64,000 nt of DNA. Source: Sphingomonas dokdonensis. Its GTDB lineage: Bacteria; Pseudomonadota; Alphaproteobacteria; Sphingomonadales; Sphingomonadaceae. Both the position numbers and the translations under genes were made by a program. This document shows, piece by piece, positions 17,967 to 26,427 of the stretch. Under the pieces are notes generated by a model. That model was not told the origin of the DNA. It saw only the letters and a program-made list of their open reading frames with translations, and searched no databases. Position 1 is the stretch's first letter. Every line of letters starts with the position of its first letter. The stretch is from NCBI RefSeq assembly GCF_002197685.1, contig NZ_NBBI01000001.1, positions 186,001 through 250,000 on the forward strand, given 5' to 3'.

Positions 17967-18905
17967 ATGAGTACGCGGCATCTGGTCGATCCCGAACTGC
18001 TGCCGCTGCTCGACCTGTGGCCGGCGGTGACCATGTCGGCCGAGGTGCTGGAGCAGGCGCGCGGCTGGCCCGCGCCGCCGCCGCCCGCCGACGATGACGG
18101 CGTGGTCATGGAGCGGATCAGCGTGCCCGGTCCGGAGGGCGCATCTGACCTCGGCCTCGTCATCTTCCGCCCCGTGAAGCCGGTGCAGGGCGCCGGCGGC
18201 ATCTGCCACATGCATGGCGGCGGCTTCGTGCTCGGCACGTCGGAGGGAAGCGCCACGCGCCTGCGCCCGATGGTCGCGGCGCTCGGCTGCGTCATCGTCT
18301 CGGTCGATTACCGCCTTGCGCCGGAAACGCCATTCCCCGGCCCGATCGAGGATTGCTACGCCGGCCTCGCCTGGACCTTCGCCAATGCCGCGCGGCTCGG
18401 GATCGATCCGGCGCGGATCGGCGTGATGGGCGAAAGCGCGGGCGGCGGGCTCGCCGCCGCGCTGGCGCTGCTCGCACGCGACCGCGGCGAACATCGCCTC
18501 GCGTTCCAGCACCTCCTCTATCCGATGATCGACGACCGCACCGGCGTGATCGACGGCGACCCGCTGACCGGCGAGTTCATCTGGAACCGCGACAGCAACC
18601 GCTTCGGCTGGCAGGCGATGCTTGGCGTGGCACCGGGCGGGGAAGCCGTCTCGCCCTACGCCGCCGCGGCGCGCGCGGAGGACCTCGCCGGCCTGCCGCC
18701 CACCTACATCGCGACCGGCAGCCTCGATCTCTTCCGCGACGAGAACATCGCCTACGCCCAGCGCCTCCTCGCCGCCGGCGTGCCGACCGAGTTCCACATC
18801 TGGCCCGGCGCCATCCACGGGTTCGACGGCGCCCCCGAGGCGGCGATCACGCGCGAAGCGAACCAGTCCCGCATTGCTGCGCTGTGCCGAGTGTTGAGGG
18901 GCTAG
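17967..18905 (+). CDS. Alpha/beta hydrolase, HSL-type esterase
   Basis: 312-residue carboxylesterase of the hormone-sensitive-lipase (family IV) type. The oxyanion motif HGGGF is at 83-87, the nucleophile Ser157 in GESAGG, and the acid and base are Asp254 (SLDLFRDE) and His284 (GAIHGF). No signal peptide is present, so it should be cytoplasmic. It sits 28 bp behind the fumarase gene, but no metabolic link is obvious. Substrate unknown. Confidence 0.92.
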   Translation: MSTRHLVDPELLPLLDLWPAVTMSAEVLEQARGWPAPPPPADDDGVVMERISVPGPEGASDLGLVIFRPVKPVQGAGGICHMHGGGFVLGTSEGSATRLRPMVAALGCVIVSVDYRLAPETPFPGPIEDCYAGLAWTFANAARLGIDPARIGVMGESAGGGLAAALALLARDRGEHRLAFQHLLYPMIDDRTGVIDGDPLTGEFIWNRDSNRFGWQAMLGVAPGGEAVSPYAAAARAEDLAGLPPTYIATGSLDLFRDENIAYAQRLLAAGVPTEFHIWPGAIHGFDGAPEAAITREANQSRIAALCRVLRG

Positions 18906-19009
18906 CAACCGGCTTCAGCACTGGTCTTTGAGGTCTGGGATTGACGGATTGCTAATCGACCGATCGTCAAGTGGTGGACCAACTTATGTGTGCCACTATA
19001 AAGGGGTGC

Positions 19010-20029
19010 ATGGCTGATCTCCACGTCTTTATCGACACTAATGCTTGGCTAGCATTTTACGCATTCACAAGCGACGATCTCGAACAGCTTCGCAAGCTTA
19101 TTGCGGTAATAAACAAAGACAAGGTTAAGCTATATACTAGCCACCAGCTAGTAGATGAGTTTTACCGAAACCGTGAGAAGAAATTACAGGAGTCTCTCGC
19201 GGCCTTTACCAGCTCCGGAGTGTCCAAGAGCGTGCCGCGCTACATGCGCAGCTTCCCGGAAATGGCAGACTATGATAAAGCAATGCAGAAGCTCGAAAAG
19301 CTGCGGAACGACATGATCGCTCGCTCCCGTGAGGAAGCTAAAAGCAAGGCTCTGGCCGCCGACAAGTTGTTTGCGGACGTGATAAAAGCCGCGCCACCTG
19401 AGAAGATCGACAACAAGCTGATCAGCGCGGCGTTGGACAGGCGCTTGCGAGGCAACCCTCCTGGCAAGCCAGATAAACTCGGCGATCAGATCCACTGGGA
19501 GGCATTGCTGCGTGACGTGCCCGATGGAGCAGATCTGCACATTGTCTCCAAGGATGGTGACTTCGAGTCGCCTCTTGAAAAGGGTGCCGCGCATGCATTC
19601 CTAGTTGATGAGTGGAGGGAGAAGAAGAACGGAAAGCTGACTCTGCACACGGAGCTTAAACCATTCTTCAACGCTCATTTTCCAACAATAAAGCTCGCAG
19701 TTGACGTTGAAAAAATTGACGCAATAGACCAGCTCGTGAACGCAGGGTTCTTCGCGGCCACTCACGTTGCTATTGCGCAGCTAATGGTGTTGGTAGATGC
19801 GCTTACTTGGGACGATGCAGATAAGATACTCACCGCTGGACTGGAAAACAATCAAATCAGGTGGATAGGCTCAGACAAGGACGTTCGGGAGTTTTATCAG
19901 AGCTTGATTGTCAAGTTCGACCAAAAGATCGATCCCGAGCGCAAGCAGTCATTGCTGGCTGTGTTCACGAAGGAAGAGGTTCAAACAGGACTCGACGCGA
20001 TCGATTGGGAAGGCGATCCGCCGTTTTAG
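19010..20029 (+). CDS. PIN-domain (PIN_12/DUF4935-like) protein
   Basis: 339-residue protein with a PIN-type metal-dependent nuclease fold. Asp9 in VFIDTNAWL, Glu50 in LVDEF, Asp159 in KLGDQIHW and Asp182/Asp184 in SKDGDF give the acidic quartet of PIN nucleases. Residues ~52-150 are a charged helical insertion, and a C-terminal ~120-residue region is unassigned. The ATG at 19010 follows AAGGGG. Codon use is visibly AT-richer than in all neighbours, and over 300 bp of gene-free sequence follows. No antitoxin partner is seen. It looks horizontally acquired; an RNase role in defence or RNA turnover is inference. Confidence 0.75.
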   Translation: MADLHVFIDTNAWLAFYAFTSDDLEQLRKLIAVINKDKVKLYTSHQLVDEFYRNREKKLQESLAAFTSSGVSKSVPRYMRSFPEMADYDKAMQKLEKLRNDMIARSREEAKSKALAADKLFADVIKAAPPEKIDNKLISAALDRRLRGNPPGKPDKLGDQIHWEALLRDVPDGADLHIVSKDGDFESPLEKGAAHAFLVDEWREKKNGKLTLHTELKPFFNAHFPTIKLAVDVEKIDAIDQLVNAGFFAATHVAIAQLMVLVDALTWDDADKILTAGLENNQIRWIGSDKDVREFYQSLIVKFDQKIDPERKQSLLAVFTKEEVQTGLDAIDWEGDPPF

Positions 20030-20350
20030 GTGCGAAGGCTAATTGCAGGCATGCGAACCTGCCGCTCGCTTCCTCTGAGTTCCTCTCACTTTGGATGATC
20101 GAGCGACCGCGTACAGGAACAGCGGCGGCCTAATGAACGGCTGCAACTGGCCGCTTTCTCTCGATCCGGTCTCACGAGTCATAATGCTCGGTGGATTGCT
20201 GAACCTGACTGATACGTACCCACCCTGCCGAACCACTTCGCCGCTTCGGGGTTGTCCCCGCATCGCTGCTGCCGCACAGATCGGCGGATGGTTTCCATGA
20301 CATGGCGGTGCCCGGGACGGCGGCGGAGTGACGCGCGGGGGACGCGCTAG
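20030..20350. other. Gene-free stretch after the PIN gene
   Basis: About 320 bp with no ORF I can support, no tRNA and no clear terminator. Composition shifts back towards the high GC of the chromosome by ~20280. It may be the right-hand remainder of the acquired segment that carries the PIN gene; no direct repeats marking ends were found. Confidence 0.4.
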
Positions 20351-20992
20351 ATGCTGGTCCTTGCCGGCATCGCGATCATCGCGCTCGGCTTTCTCCTGCG
20401 CTTCAACCCGATGCTGGTGATCGCCGCGTCCGCGCTTGTCACCGGGCTTGCTGCGGGAATCGATCCGCTCGCCATCCTTGCGGCGTTCGGCAAGGCGTTC
20501 AACGATACGCGCTACGTCACCGCCATCTATATCGTGCTGCCGGTGATCGGCCTGCTGGAGCGCAACGGCTTACAGGCGCGGGCGCGTGCGCTGGTCGGCG
20601 GGCTGAAGGGGCTGACGACGGGGCGGCTGCTGATGGCGTATCTCGGCTTTCGCCAGATCACCGCCGCGCTGGGGCTTACGTCGGTCGCTGGGCCGGCGCA
20701 GACCGTCCGCCCGCTGATCGCGCCGATGGCGGAGGCGGCGGCGGGGGAGGCGCATGATCCCGAGCGGGTGAAGGCGATGGCTGCAGCCACCGACAACATC
20801 GGGCTGTTTTTCGGCGAGGATATCTTCATCGCGATCGGATCGATCCTGCTGATGAAGGGCGTGCTGGAAGGGTATGGCATCTTCGTCGAGCCGCTGCACA
20901 TGTCGGTGTGGGCGATCCCGACCGCGATCGCCGCCTTCGTCATTCACGGCGGGCGGCTGATGTGGCTTGATCGCAAGGCGCGCCGCGTATGA
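20351..20992 (+). CDS. DUF969 membrane protein (transporter half)
   Basis: 213-residue membrane protein with five or six hydrophobic segments, starting MLVLAGIAIIALGFLLRFNP. The conserved core includes FGKAFNDTRYVTAIYIVLPVIG, FRQITAALGL and ATDNIGLFFGEDIFIAIGS. It matches DUF969, which is nearly always encoded beside DUF979. The two have been proposed as a permease in gene clusters for 5-oxoproline metabolism (from memory). The DUF979 gene overlaps its end as ATGA. Confidence 0.88.
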   Translation: MLVLAGIAIIALGFLLRFNPMLVIAASALVTGLAAGIDPLAILAAFGKAFNDTRYVTAIYIVLPVIGLLERNGLQARARALVGGLKGLTTGRLLMAYLGFRQITAALGLTSVAGPAQTVRPLIAPMAEAAAGEAHDPERVKAMAAATDNIGLFFGEDIFIAIGSILLMKGVLEGYGIFVEPLHMSVWAIPTAIAAFVIHGGRLMWLDRKARRV

Positions 20993-21891
20993 TCGGGCTG
21001 AATTTCGTTTATCTTGTCGCGGGGGTCACGTTCCTCGCCTTTGCGATCCTCTCGTTCGTCGAGCGGCGCTGGGCCAACACCGGGTTCTACGGGCTGATCG
21101 CGACGAGCTTCCTTCTCGGCGACTGGCTGGGCGACATCGGCAATGGCGTGCTCGTCCTGGCGCTTGTGGCGATCGCCGCGAGCGGGCGGATGAGGCGCCG
21201 CGTCGCTGCGCCCGAGCCGACGGCGCTCGGCGCGATGGTGTTCGTGCCCGCGCTGGTGATCCCGGCGACTGCGCTGATCGGCACTTTCGTCTTCAAGCAA
21301 TTTCCGGCGGTGTTCGACGGCAAGCAGGCGACCTTGGTGGCGCTGACGGTGGGCGTGCTGCTGGCGCTGGCGCTGTGCTACGCCTGGCTCCGGCCGGCGC
21401 CGGCCGAGCCGTTTCGTGCCGGACGCGGGCTGATGGACGACATCGGCTGGGCCGCCGTGCTGCCGCAGATGCTGGCGAGCCTTGGCGCGGTGTTCGCGCT
21501 TTCCGGCGTGGGCGAGGTGGTCGGGCGGCTGGCGGGGCTGGCGATCCCGGCGGGCAGCGTACTGGGCGCGGTGCTGGCGTTTGCGCTGGGCATGGCGCTG
21601 TTCACCATGGTGATGGGCAATGCCTTTGCCGCGTTCCCGGTGATGGCGGCGGCGGTAGGCATCCCGCTGCTGGTGCAGACCTATGGCGCTGACCCGGCGC
21701 CGGTCGCGGCGGTCGGCATGCTGGCGGGCTTCTGCGGCACGCTGATGACGCCGATGGCGGCGAACTTCAATCTGGTGCCGGCCGCGCTGCTCGAGCTCAA
21801 GGATCGCAACGGCGTGATCCGGGCGCAGGTGCCGACCGCGCTGCCGCTGCTCGTGTTCAATGTGCTCTTGTTGTGGTGGATCGTTGCATGA
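20989..21891 (+). CDS. DUF979 membrane protein (transporter half)
   Basis: 300-residue polytopic membrane protein (about eight to nine helices) of family DUF979, the usual partner of DUF969. Characteristic segments are IGWAAVLPQMLASLGAVF, MVMGNAFAAFPVMAAAVGIP and LMTPMAANFNLVPAALLEL. It is coupled to DUF969 upstream and, through ATGA at 21888, to a DUF2891 gene downstream, making a three-gene unit. The presumed role is uptake of a small organic acid or peptide-like compound. Confidence 0.88.
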   Translation: MIGLNFVYLVAGVTFLAFAILSFVERRWANTGFYGLIATSFLLGDWLGDIGNGVLVLALVAIAASGRMRRRVAAPEPTALGAMVFVPALVIPATALIGTFVFKQFPAVFDGKQATLVALTVGVLLALALCYAWLRPAPAEPFRAGRGLMDDIGWAAVLPQMLASLGAVFALSGVGEVVGRLAGLAIPAGSVLGAVLAFALGMALFTMVMGNAFAAFPVMAAAVGIPLLVQTYGADPAPVAAVGMLAGFCGTLMTPMAANFNLVPAALLELKDRNGVIRAQVPTALPLLVFNVLLLWWIVA

Positions 21892-22871
21892 CCCTGACGT
21901 CCGATGTCGCCGCCGGCTTTGCCCGGCTCACGCTGGGACATGTCGGCCAGCGTTATCCCTTCAAGCTCGATCAGGTACTGACCGGGCCGGACGATCTGCG
22001 CGAGCCGCATGAGATCCACCCAATTTTCCACGGCAGCTTCGATTGGCACAGCTGCGTTCACGGTTGGTGGCAGCTGCTGACGATCGCGCGGCTGTTCCCC
22101 GATCTGCCCGAAGCCGCAGAGATCCGCCGCCGCGCGGACGAGATGCTGGTGGCGGATAAGGTGACCGGCGAACTGGCGGTATTGGCGCGGCCCTATGCCG
22201 CCGGGTTCGAGCGGCCGTATGGCTGGGCGTGGGCGCTCGCGCTGCATGGCGAGGCGGCGCGGCATGATGCGGGCTGGGGCGCGGCGCTGGAACCGCTGGC
22301 GCGCGCCTTTGCCGAGCGGTTCCGCCAGCATCTGCCCAAGCTGACGTATCCGATCCGCGTCGGTACGCATTTCAATACCGCCTTTGCGCTGACGCTCGCG
22401 CGAGATTGGGCATGCGACCATGATGCGGCGCTGGTGAGGCTGATCGACGCGCGCGCGCGGGACTGGTTCGGCGAGGATCGCGGCTGCCAGGCGTGGGAGC
22501 CGGGCGGCGACGAGTTCCTGTCCTCTGCGCTGAGCGAGGCGCTGCTGATGAGCCGCGTGCTGGGCGACGGCTTTGCCGGCTGGTTCGACGTCTTCCTGCC
22601 CGACGCCGTCGCCGGTCGCCCGCAAAGCCTGTTCACGCCCGCCACCGTGTCCGATCGCAGCGACGGGAAGATCGCGCATCTCGACGGGCTGAACCTCAGT
22701 CGCGCATGGTGCTGGCGCTCGATCGCAGCCGCGCTATCGGCGCACCCGATCGCGCCAGTCGCGCGCGAAGCGGCGGACGATCATCTCGCCGCCAGCCTGC
22801 CGCATCTGGCGGACGATTACATGGGGACGCACTGGCTGGCGACGTTCGCGCTGCTCGCACTCACTGTTTGA
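21888..22871 (+). CDS. DUF2891 family protein
   Basis: 327-residue cytoplasmic protein of uncharacterised family DUF2891. Conserved-looking blocks rich in His, Trp and acidic residues suggest an active site: HGSFDWHSCVHGWWQL (residues ~43-58), THFNTAFALTLA, AWEPGGDEFLSSALSEALLM, and HLDGLNLSRAWCWRSIA. The helical spacing resembles an alpha/alpha-toroid enzyme. It overlaps DUF979 by 4 bp, so it should act on what the DUF969/979 pair transports. No signal peptide. The reaction is unknown. Confidence 0.85.
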   Translation: MTLTSDVAAGFARLTLGHVGQRYPFKLDQVLTGPDDLREPHEIHPIFHGSFDWHSCVHGWWQLLTIARLFPDLPEAAEIRRRADEMLVADKVTGELAVLARPYAAGFERPYGWAWALALHGEAARHDAGWGAALEPLARAFAERFRQHLPKLTYPIRVGTHFNTAFALTLARDWACDHDAALVRLIDARARDWFGEDRGCQAWEPGGDEFLSSALSEALLMSRVLGDGFAGWFDVFLPDAVAGRPQSLFTPATVSDRSDGKIAHLDGLNLSRAWCWRSIAAALSAHPIAPVAREAADDHLAASLPHLADDYMGTHWLATFALLALTV

Positions 22872-22940
22872 AAGGGGCTGGCGCCAAGGCGCTGAGCGTG
22901 CGAACCCGATCTTCAAATAAAGGGAATCGGGAGAGGGCGA

Positions 22941-23876
22941 ATGGCGCTGAAGACGCGCGTCACCGAGATGCTCGGGATCGAGAAGCCGATCATTCAGGCG
23001 GCGATGGGATGGATCGCGCGGTCTCACCTGTCGTCGGCGGTGTCGAACGCCGGCGGCATGGGGATCATCGAAACCTCCTCGGGTGATCTCGAGGCCGTAC
23101 GCGGCGAGATCATCAAGATGCGCGAACTGACCGACAAGCCGTTCGGCGTGAACGTCGCGCAGGCGTTCGTGCGCGATCCGGGCATCGTCCAGTTCGTGAT
23201 CGATCAGGGCATTCGCTTCGTCACCACCTCGGCAGGTGATCCGATGAAATATACCGGCATGCTGAAGGCGGCGGGTCTGACGGTGTTTCACGTCGTCCCC
23301 AGTCTCGCCGGCGCGCTGCGTGCCGTGGAGGCGGGGGTCGACGGCCTGATAGTCGAGGGTGGCGAGGGCGGCGGGTTCAAGAACGCCAAGGACGTCTCCA
23401 CCATGGTGCTGGTGCCGCAGGTGGTCGAGGCGGTGAACGTGCCGGTCGTCGCGGCTGGCGGGATCATGGACGGGCGCACGATGGCGGCCGCGTTTGCGCT
23501 CGGTGCCGAGGGCGTACTGATGGGCACGCGCATCCTCTCGTCGGCCGAATGCCCGGTGCATGAAAATTGGAAAACGGCGATCGTCGAGGCCGACGCGACC
23601 GATACCGTGTTCCTCAACCGCAGCGGGCCGGGCCCGGCGCTTCGTGCCTTGCGCACCGATCGGACGACGCGGATCGAGAAGGAGGGGACGCCCAATATCT
23701 TTGGCGAGTTCGCCGACACGCAGGCGGTGTATTTCGGCGGCGATCTGGAAGCGGGGATCGCGCTTACCGGACAGGTGGCGGGCCGCATCCGCGAGGTGAA
23801 GCCGATCGCGCAGATCTTCGACGAGACGATGGCGGAATATGAAGCCACGGTCGCGCGCCTGGCGCGGGCCGCGTGA
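22941..23876 (+). CDS. Nitronate monooxygenase-like FMN protein
   Basis: 311-residue TIM-barrel flavoprotein of the 2-nitropropane dioxygenase/nitronate monooxygenase family. Family elements are PIIQAAMGWIARSHLSSAVSNAGGMG, GVNVAQAF, the phosphate-binding EGGEGGG and AAGGIMDGR followed by GAEGVLMGTR. In acyl-CoA gene clusters such proteins are often annotated as enoyl reductase-like oxidoreductases. The ATG follows GGGAGAGGG. It lies 13 bp before an enoyl-CoA hydratase gene, so a role in acyl-CoA catabolism is plausible. Confidence 0.87.
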   Translation: MALKTRVTEMLGIEKPIIQAAMGWIARSHLSSAVSNAGGMGIIETSSGDLEAVRGEIIKMRELTDKPFGVNVAQAFVRDPGIVQFVIDQGIRFVTTSAGDPMKYTGMLKAAGLTVFHVVPSLAGALRAVEAGVDGLIVEGGEGGGFKNAKDVSTMVLVPQVVEAVNVPVVAAGGIMDGRTMAAAFALGAEGVLMGTRILSSAECPVHENWKTAIVEADATDTVFLNRSGPGPALRALRTDRTTRIEKEGTPNIFGEFADTQAVYFGGDLEAGIALTGQVAGRIREVKPIAQIFDETMAEYEATVARLARAA

Positions 23877-23889
23877 GGGGAGAGGAAGA

Positions 23890-24681
23890 ATGAGCGAAGA
23901 CGTAACCTATGAGGTGTCCGACGGCGTCGCGACGCTGACGCTGAACCGGCCGGAGCGGATGAACACCATCTCCGGGCCGATGCTCGACGAGCTGACGCGC
24001 CTGCTGGTGCGCGCGGGCGAGGACAAGGAGGCGCGGGTGATCGTGCTGACCGGCACGGGCCGCGCGTTCTGCGCCGGGCTAGACCTCAATGCCGCGCAAA
24101 AGGGCGAGGGGATCGGCTCTTCCTCCGCCACGTTCGGCGCGACGATCGACTTGCGCAACACGCCGCCCACCGTGCTTCACGCGCTCGACAAGCCGGTGAT
24201 CGCCGCGCTCAATGGGTCGGCGGCAGGCTATGGTATGGATATGGCGCTGGGCTGCGACATTCGCGTGATGGCGGCGGAGGCGAAGCTGGCGGCGGCGTTC
24301 GTGAAGCGTGGCATCCTGCCCGAATCGGGCGGCACCTGGTTTTTGCCGCGCATGCTCGGCTGGGCGAAGGCGGCGGAGATCATCTTCACCGGCCGCACGC
24401 TGAGCGCCGCCGACTGCCTGAAAGAGGGCCTCGTCAACGAAGTGGTGCCCGCCGATCAGGTCGCGAACCGGGCGCGCGAGATCGCGCTGGAGATCGCCGC
24501 CAATGCGCCAATGGCGGTGCAGGGAGCGAAACGGCTGATGCGCATGGGGATGGAAGAAACCTTCGATACCCATGTGCAGCACGTCTATCTGCAGCTGCTG
24601 CCGCTGTTCCAGAGCGCCGACTTCAAGGAAGGCATGGCGAGCTTCCTCGAAAAGCGTACCGCCAATTTCACCGGCAAGTGA
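23890..24681 (+). CDS. Enoyl-CoA hydratase/isomerase family protein
   Basis: 263-residue crotonase-fold enzyme. The CoA-binding/oxyanion elements are GRAFCAGLDL and LNGSAAGYGMDMALGCDIR, and the helix AAFVKRGILPESGGTWFLPRMLG carries the position of the catalytic Glu. The C-terminal FKEGMASFLEKRTANF closes the fold. GAGAGGAAGA lies directly before the ATG at 23890. It is paired with the upstream flavoprotein. The exact acyl-CoA substrate is unknown. Confidence 0.9.
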   Translation: MSEDVTYEVSDGVATLTLNRPERMNTISGPMLDELTRLLVRAGEDKEARVIVLTGTGRAFCAGLDLNAAQKGEGIGSSSATFGATIDLRNTPPTVLHALDKPVIAALNGSAAGYGMDMALGCDIRVMAAEAKLAAAFVKRGILPESGGTWFLPRMLGWAKAAEIIFTGRTLSAADCLKEGLVNEVVPADQVANRAREIALEIAANAPMAVQGAKRLMRMGMEETFDTHVQHVYLQLLPLFQSADFKEGMASFLEKRTANFTGK

Positions 24682-24689
24682 TTGGCGCA

Positions 24690-24720
24690 GCCCTCTTTCT
24701 GTCGCGCGCAGAAGGAGGGC
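24690..24720. terminator. Bidirectional terminator, hydratase / chorismate mutase
   Basis: GCCCTCTTTCTG and CAGAAGGAGGGC form a 12-bp stem with one G-T pair and a 7-base loop, lying between two convergent stop codons. Confidence 0.65.
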
Positions 24721-24725
24721 AGGCG

Positions 24726-25004
24726 TCAGCCCTGCAGCTGCCGATGGTGGCGGATCACCTCGTCGATGATGAAGCGGAGGAATTTTTCGCTGAACTCGGG
24801 GTCGAGCTCCGCCTCCTCGGCAAGCGCGCGCAATCGGGCGATCTGCTGATCCTCGCGGCCGGGATCGGCCGGGGGCAGGCCGGCTTCGGCCTTGTAGCGG
24901 CCGACCGCCTGCGTCACCTTGAACCGTTCAGCCAGCAGACAGACCAGGGCTGCATCGATATTGTCGATGCTCTTGCGATATCCCCTCAACACCTCGTCCG
25001 CCAT
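24726..25004 (-). CDS. Chorismate mutase, AroQ type
   Basis: 92-residue all-helical enzyme that rearranges chorismate to prephenate for phenylalanine and tyrosine synthesis. The sequence YRKSIDNIDAALVCLLAERFKVTQAVGRYKAE carries the Arg/Lys residues of the AroQ active site, then REDQQIARLRALAEEAELDPEF and FLRFIIDEVIRHH. The start at 25004 has GGGAGG upstream. It is monofunctional, with no prephenate dehydratase domain. It is divergent from the prenyl synthase gene across 51 bp. Confidence 0.93.
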   Translation of the reverse strand: MADEVLRGYRKSIDNIDAALVCLLAERFKVTQAVGRYKAEAGLPPADPGREDQQIARLRALAEEAELDPEFSEKFLRFIIDEVIRHHRQLQG

Positions 25005-25055
25005 TCGCGCCCTCCCATTGCGGCCTAGCGCCTGCGTCCGTAGAGGCAGTTGGAG

Positions 25056-26066
25056 ATGAGCGCCACCGTCCAACGCCTTTCCGGCCATCAGCCGTCACTT
25101 GATCCGATGATTCACCTCGTCGCCGACGACATGAATCAGGTCAACGCCGCGATTGTCGATCGCATGCAATCCGACATTCCGCTGATCCCCGAGCTTGCCA
25201 ATCATCTGATCGGCAGCGGCGGCAAGCGGATGCGCCCGATGCTGACGCTGGCGAGCGCGCGGCTGCTGAATTATGATGGCGGCCGGCATTACGGCCTCGC
25301 CGCGGCGGTCGAGTTCATCCACACCGCGACCCTGCTGCACGACGATGTGGTCGACGGATCGGACCTGCGGCGCGGCAAGCGCACCGCCAACATCATCTGG
25401 GGCAATCCGGCAAGCGTGCTGGTCGGCGACTTCCTGTTTTCGCGCTCGTTCGAGCTGATGGTGGAGGCAGGGAGCCTCAGCGCGCTGAAGATCCTGTCCA
25501 ATGCCAGTGCGGTGATCGCGGAGGGCGAGGTGAACCAGCTGACCGCCGCGCGGCGCGTCGATCTCGGCGAAGATCGCTATCTCGAGATCATCAACGCAAA
25601 GACCGCGGCGCTATTCGCCGCGGCGTGCCGGATCGCGGCGGTGGTCGCCGATCGGCCGGAGAGCGAGGAGGCGGCGCTCGATGCCTATGGCCGCAATCTC
25701 GGCATCGCGTTCCAGCTCGTCGACGACGCGATTGATTATACGTCGGACGCCGGCACGATGGGCAAGGACGCCGGCGACGATTTCCGCGAGGGCAAGATGA
25801 CCCTGCCGGTGATCCTCGCCTATGCGCGCGGCAGCGAGGAGCAGCGACAGTTCTGGAAGGATGCCGTCGAGGGCCGCCGCGACAGCGATGCCGACTTCGC
25901 GCATGCCATCGAGCTGGTGCGCTCCACCCGTGCGGTAGACGACACGATCGCGCGGGCGCGGCATTATGGGCAGCGCGCGATTGAGGCCATTGCGCCTTTT
26001 GCCGACGGCACGGCGAAGGATGCGATGATCGAGGCAGTCGAGTTCGCGGTGGCGCGCGTTTACTGA
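25056..26066 (+). CDS. Trans polyprenyl diphosphate synthase (ubiquinone side chain)
   Basis: 336-residue prenyltransferase that lengthens farnesyl diphosphate with isopentenyl units, presumably for the ubiquinone tail. The first Asp-rich motif is in LLHDDVVDGSDLRRGKRT and the second is DDAIDYTSD. GSGGKRMRPMLTLAS is the substrate-binding segment. Small residues before the first motif (VEFIHTAT) point to a long product. Start ATG at 25056 with GAGGC upstream. Product length (octa- versus decaprenyl) cannot be fixed here. Confidence 0.92.
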   Translation: MSATVQRLSGHQPSLDPMIHLVADDMNQVNAAIVDRMQSDIPLIPELANHLIGSGGKRMRPMLTLASARLLNYDGGRHYGLAAAVEFIHTATLLHDDVVDGSDLRRGKRTANIIWGNPASVLVGDFLFSRSFELMVEAGSLSALKILSNASAVIAEGEVNQLTAARRVDLGEDRYLEIINAKTAALFAAACRIAAVVADRPESEEAALDAYGRNLGIAFQLVDDAIDYTSDAGTMGKDAGDDFREGKMTLPVILAYARGSEEQRQFWKDAVEGRRDSDADFAHAIELVRSTRAVDDTIARARHYGQRAIEAIAPFADGTAKDAMIEAVEFAVARVY

Positions 26067-26085
26067 TCACGCTGCGGCCGATCGC

Positions 26086-26418
26086 GTGGTAAGTTACGCC
26101 TATCTGGCGATTGCGATCGTCGCGGAAGTGATCGCCACGTCGTTTCTGAAGCAGTCGGACGGGTTCACCCGGCCGGTGCCGACGATCGTGATGGCGATCG
26201 GCTACTTGGTCGCCTTTTTCTTCCTGTCGCTGACCTTGCGCGAGGTGCCGACCGGCATCGCCTATGCCATCTGGTCGGGCGTCGGCATCGTCCTGATCAC
26301 CGCGATCGCCTGGATCGTGCAGGGGCAGCGGCTGGATGCGCCGGCGGTGATCGGCATGGCGCTGATCGTCGCGGGCGTGCTGGTGATGAACCTGTGGTCG
26401 CGCACCACCGGGCATTGA
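26086..26418 (+). CDS. SMR family multidrug/guanidinium exporter
   Basis: 110-residue four-helix inner-membrane proton antiporter. The essential acidic residue is Glu14 in AIVAEVIATSFLK; SDGFTRPVPT follows helix 1, and GIAYAIWSGVGIV is the helix-3 signature. Sequence alone does not separate quaternary-amine exporters from guanidinium exporters. No guanidine riboswitch is visible in the 19-bp gap upstream. The start is GTG at 26086. It probably shares a transcript with the prenyl synthase gene. Confidence 0.9.
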   Translation: MVSYAYLAIAIVAEVIATSFLKQSDGFTRPVPTIVMAIGYLVAFFFLSLTLREVPTGIAYAIWSGVGIVLITAIAWIVQGQRLDAPAVIGMALIVAGVLVMNLWSRTTGH

Positions 26419-26427
26419 GGCGCGAGG

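Noticed and set aside
26067..26085. Guanidine riboswitch before the SMR gene
   Set aside because: Only 19 bp separate the SMR start from the prenyl synthase stop, too short for any riboswitch.
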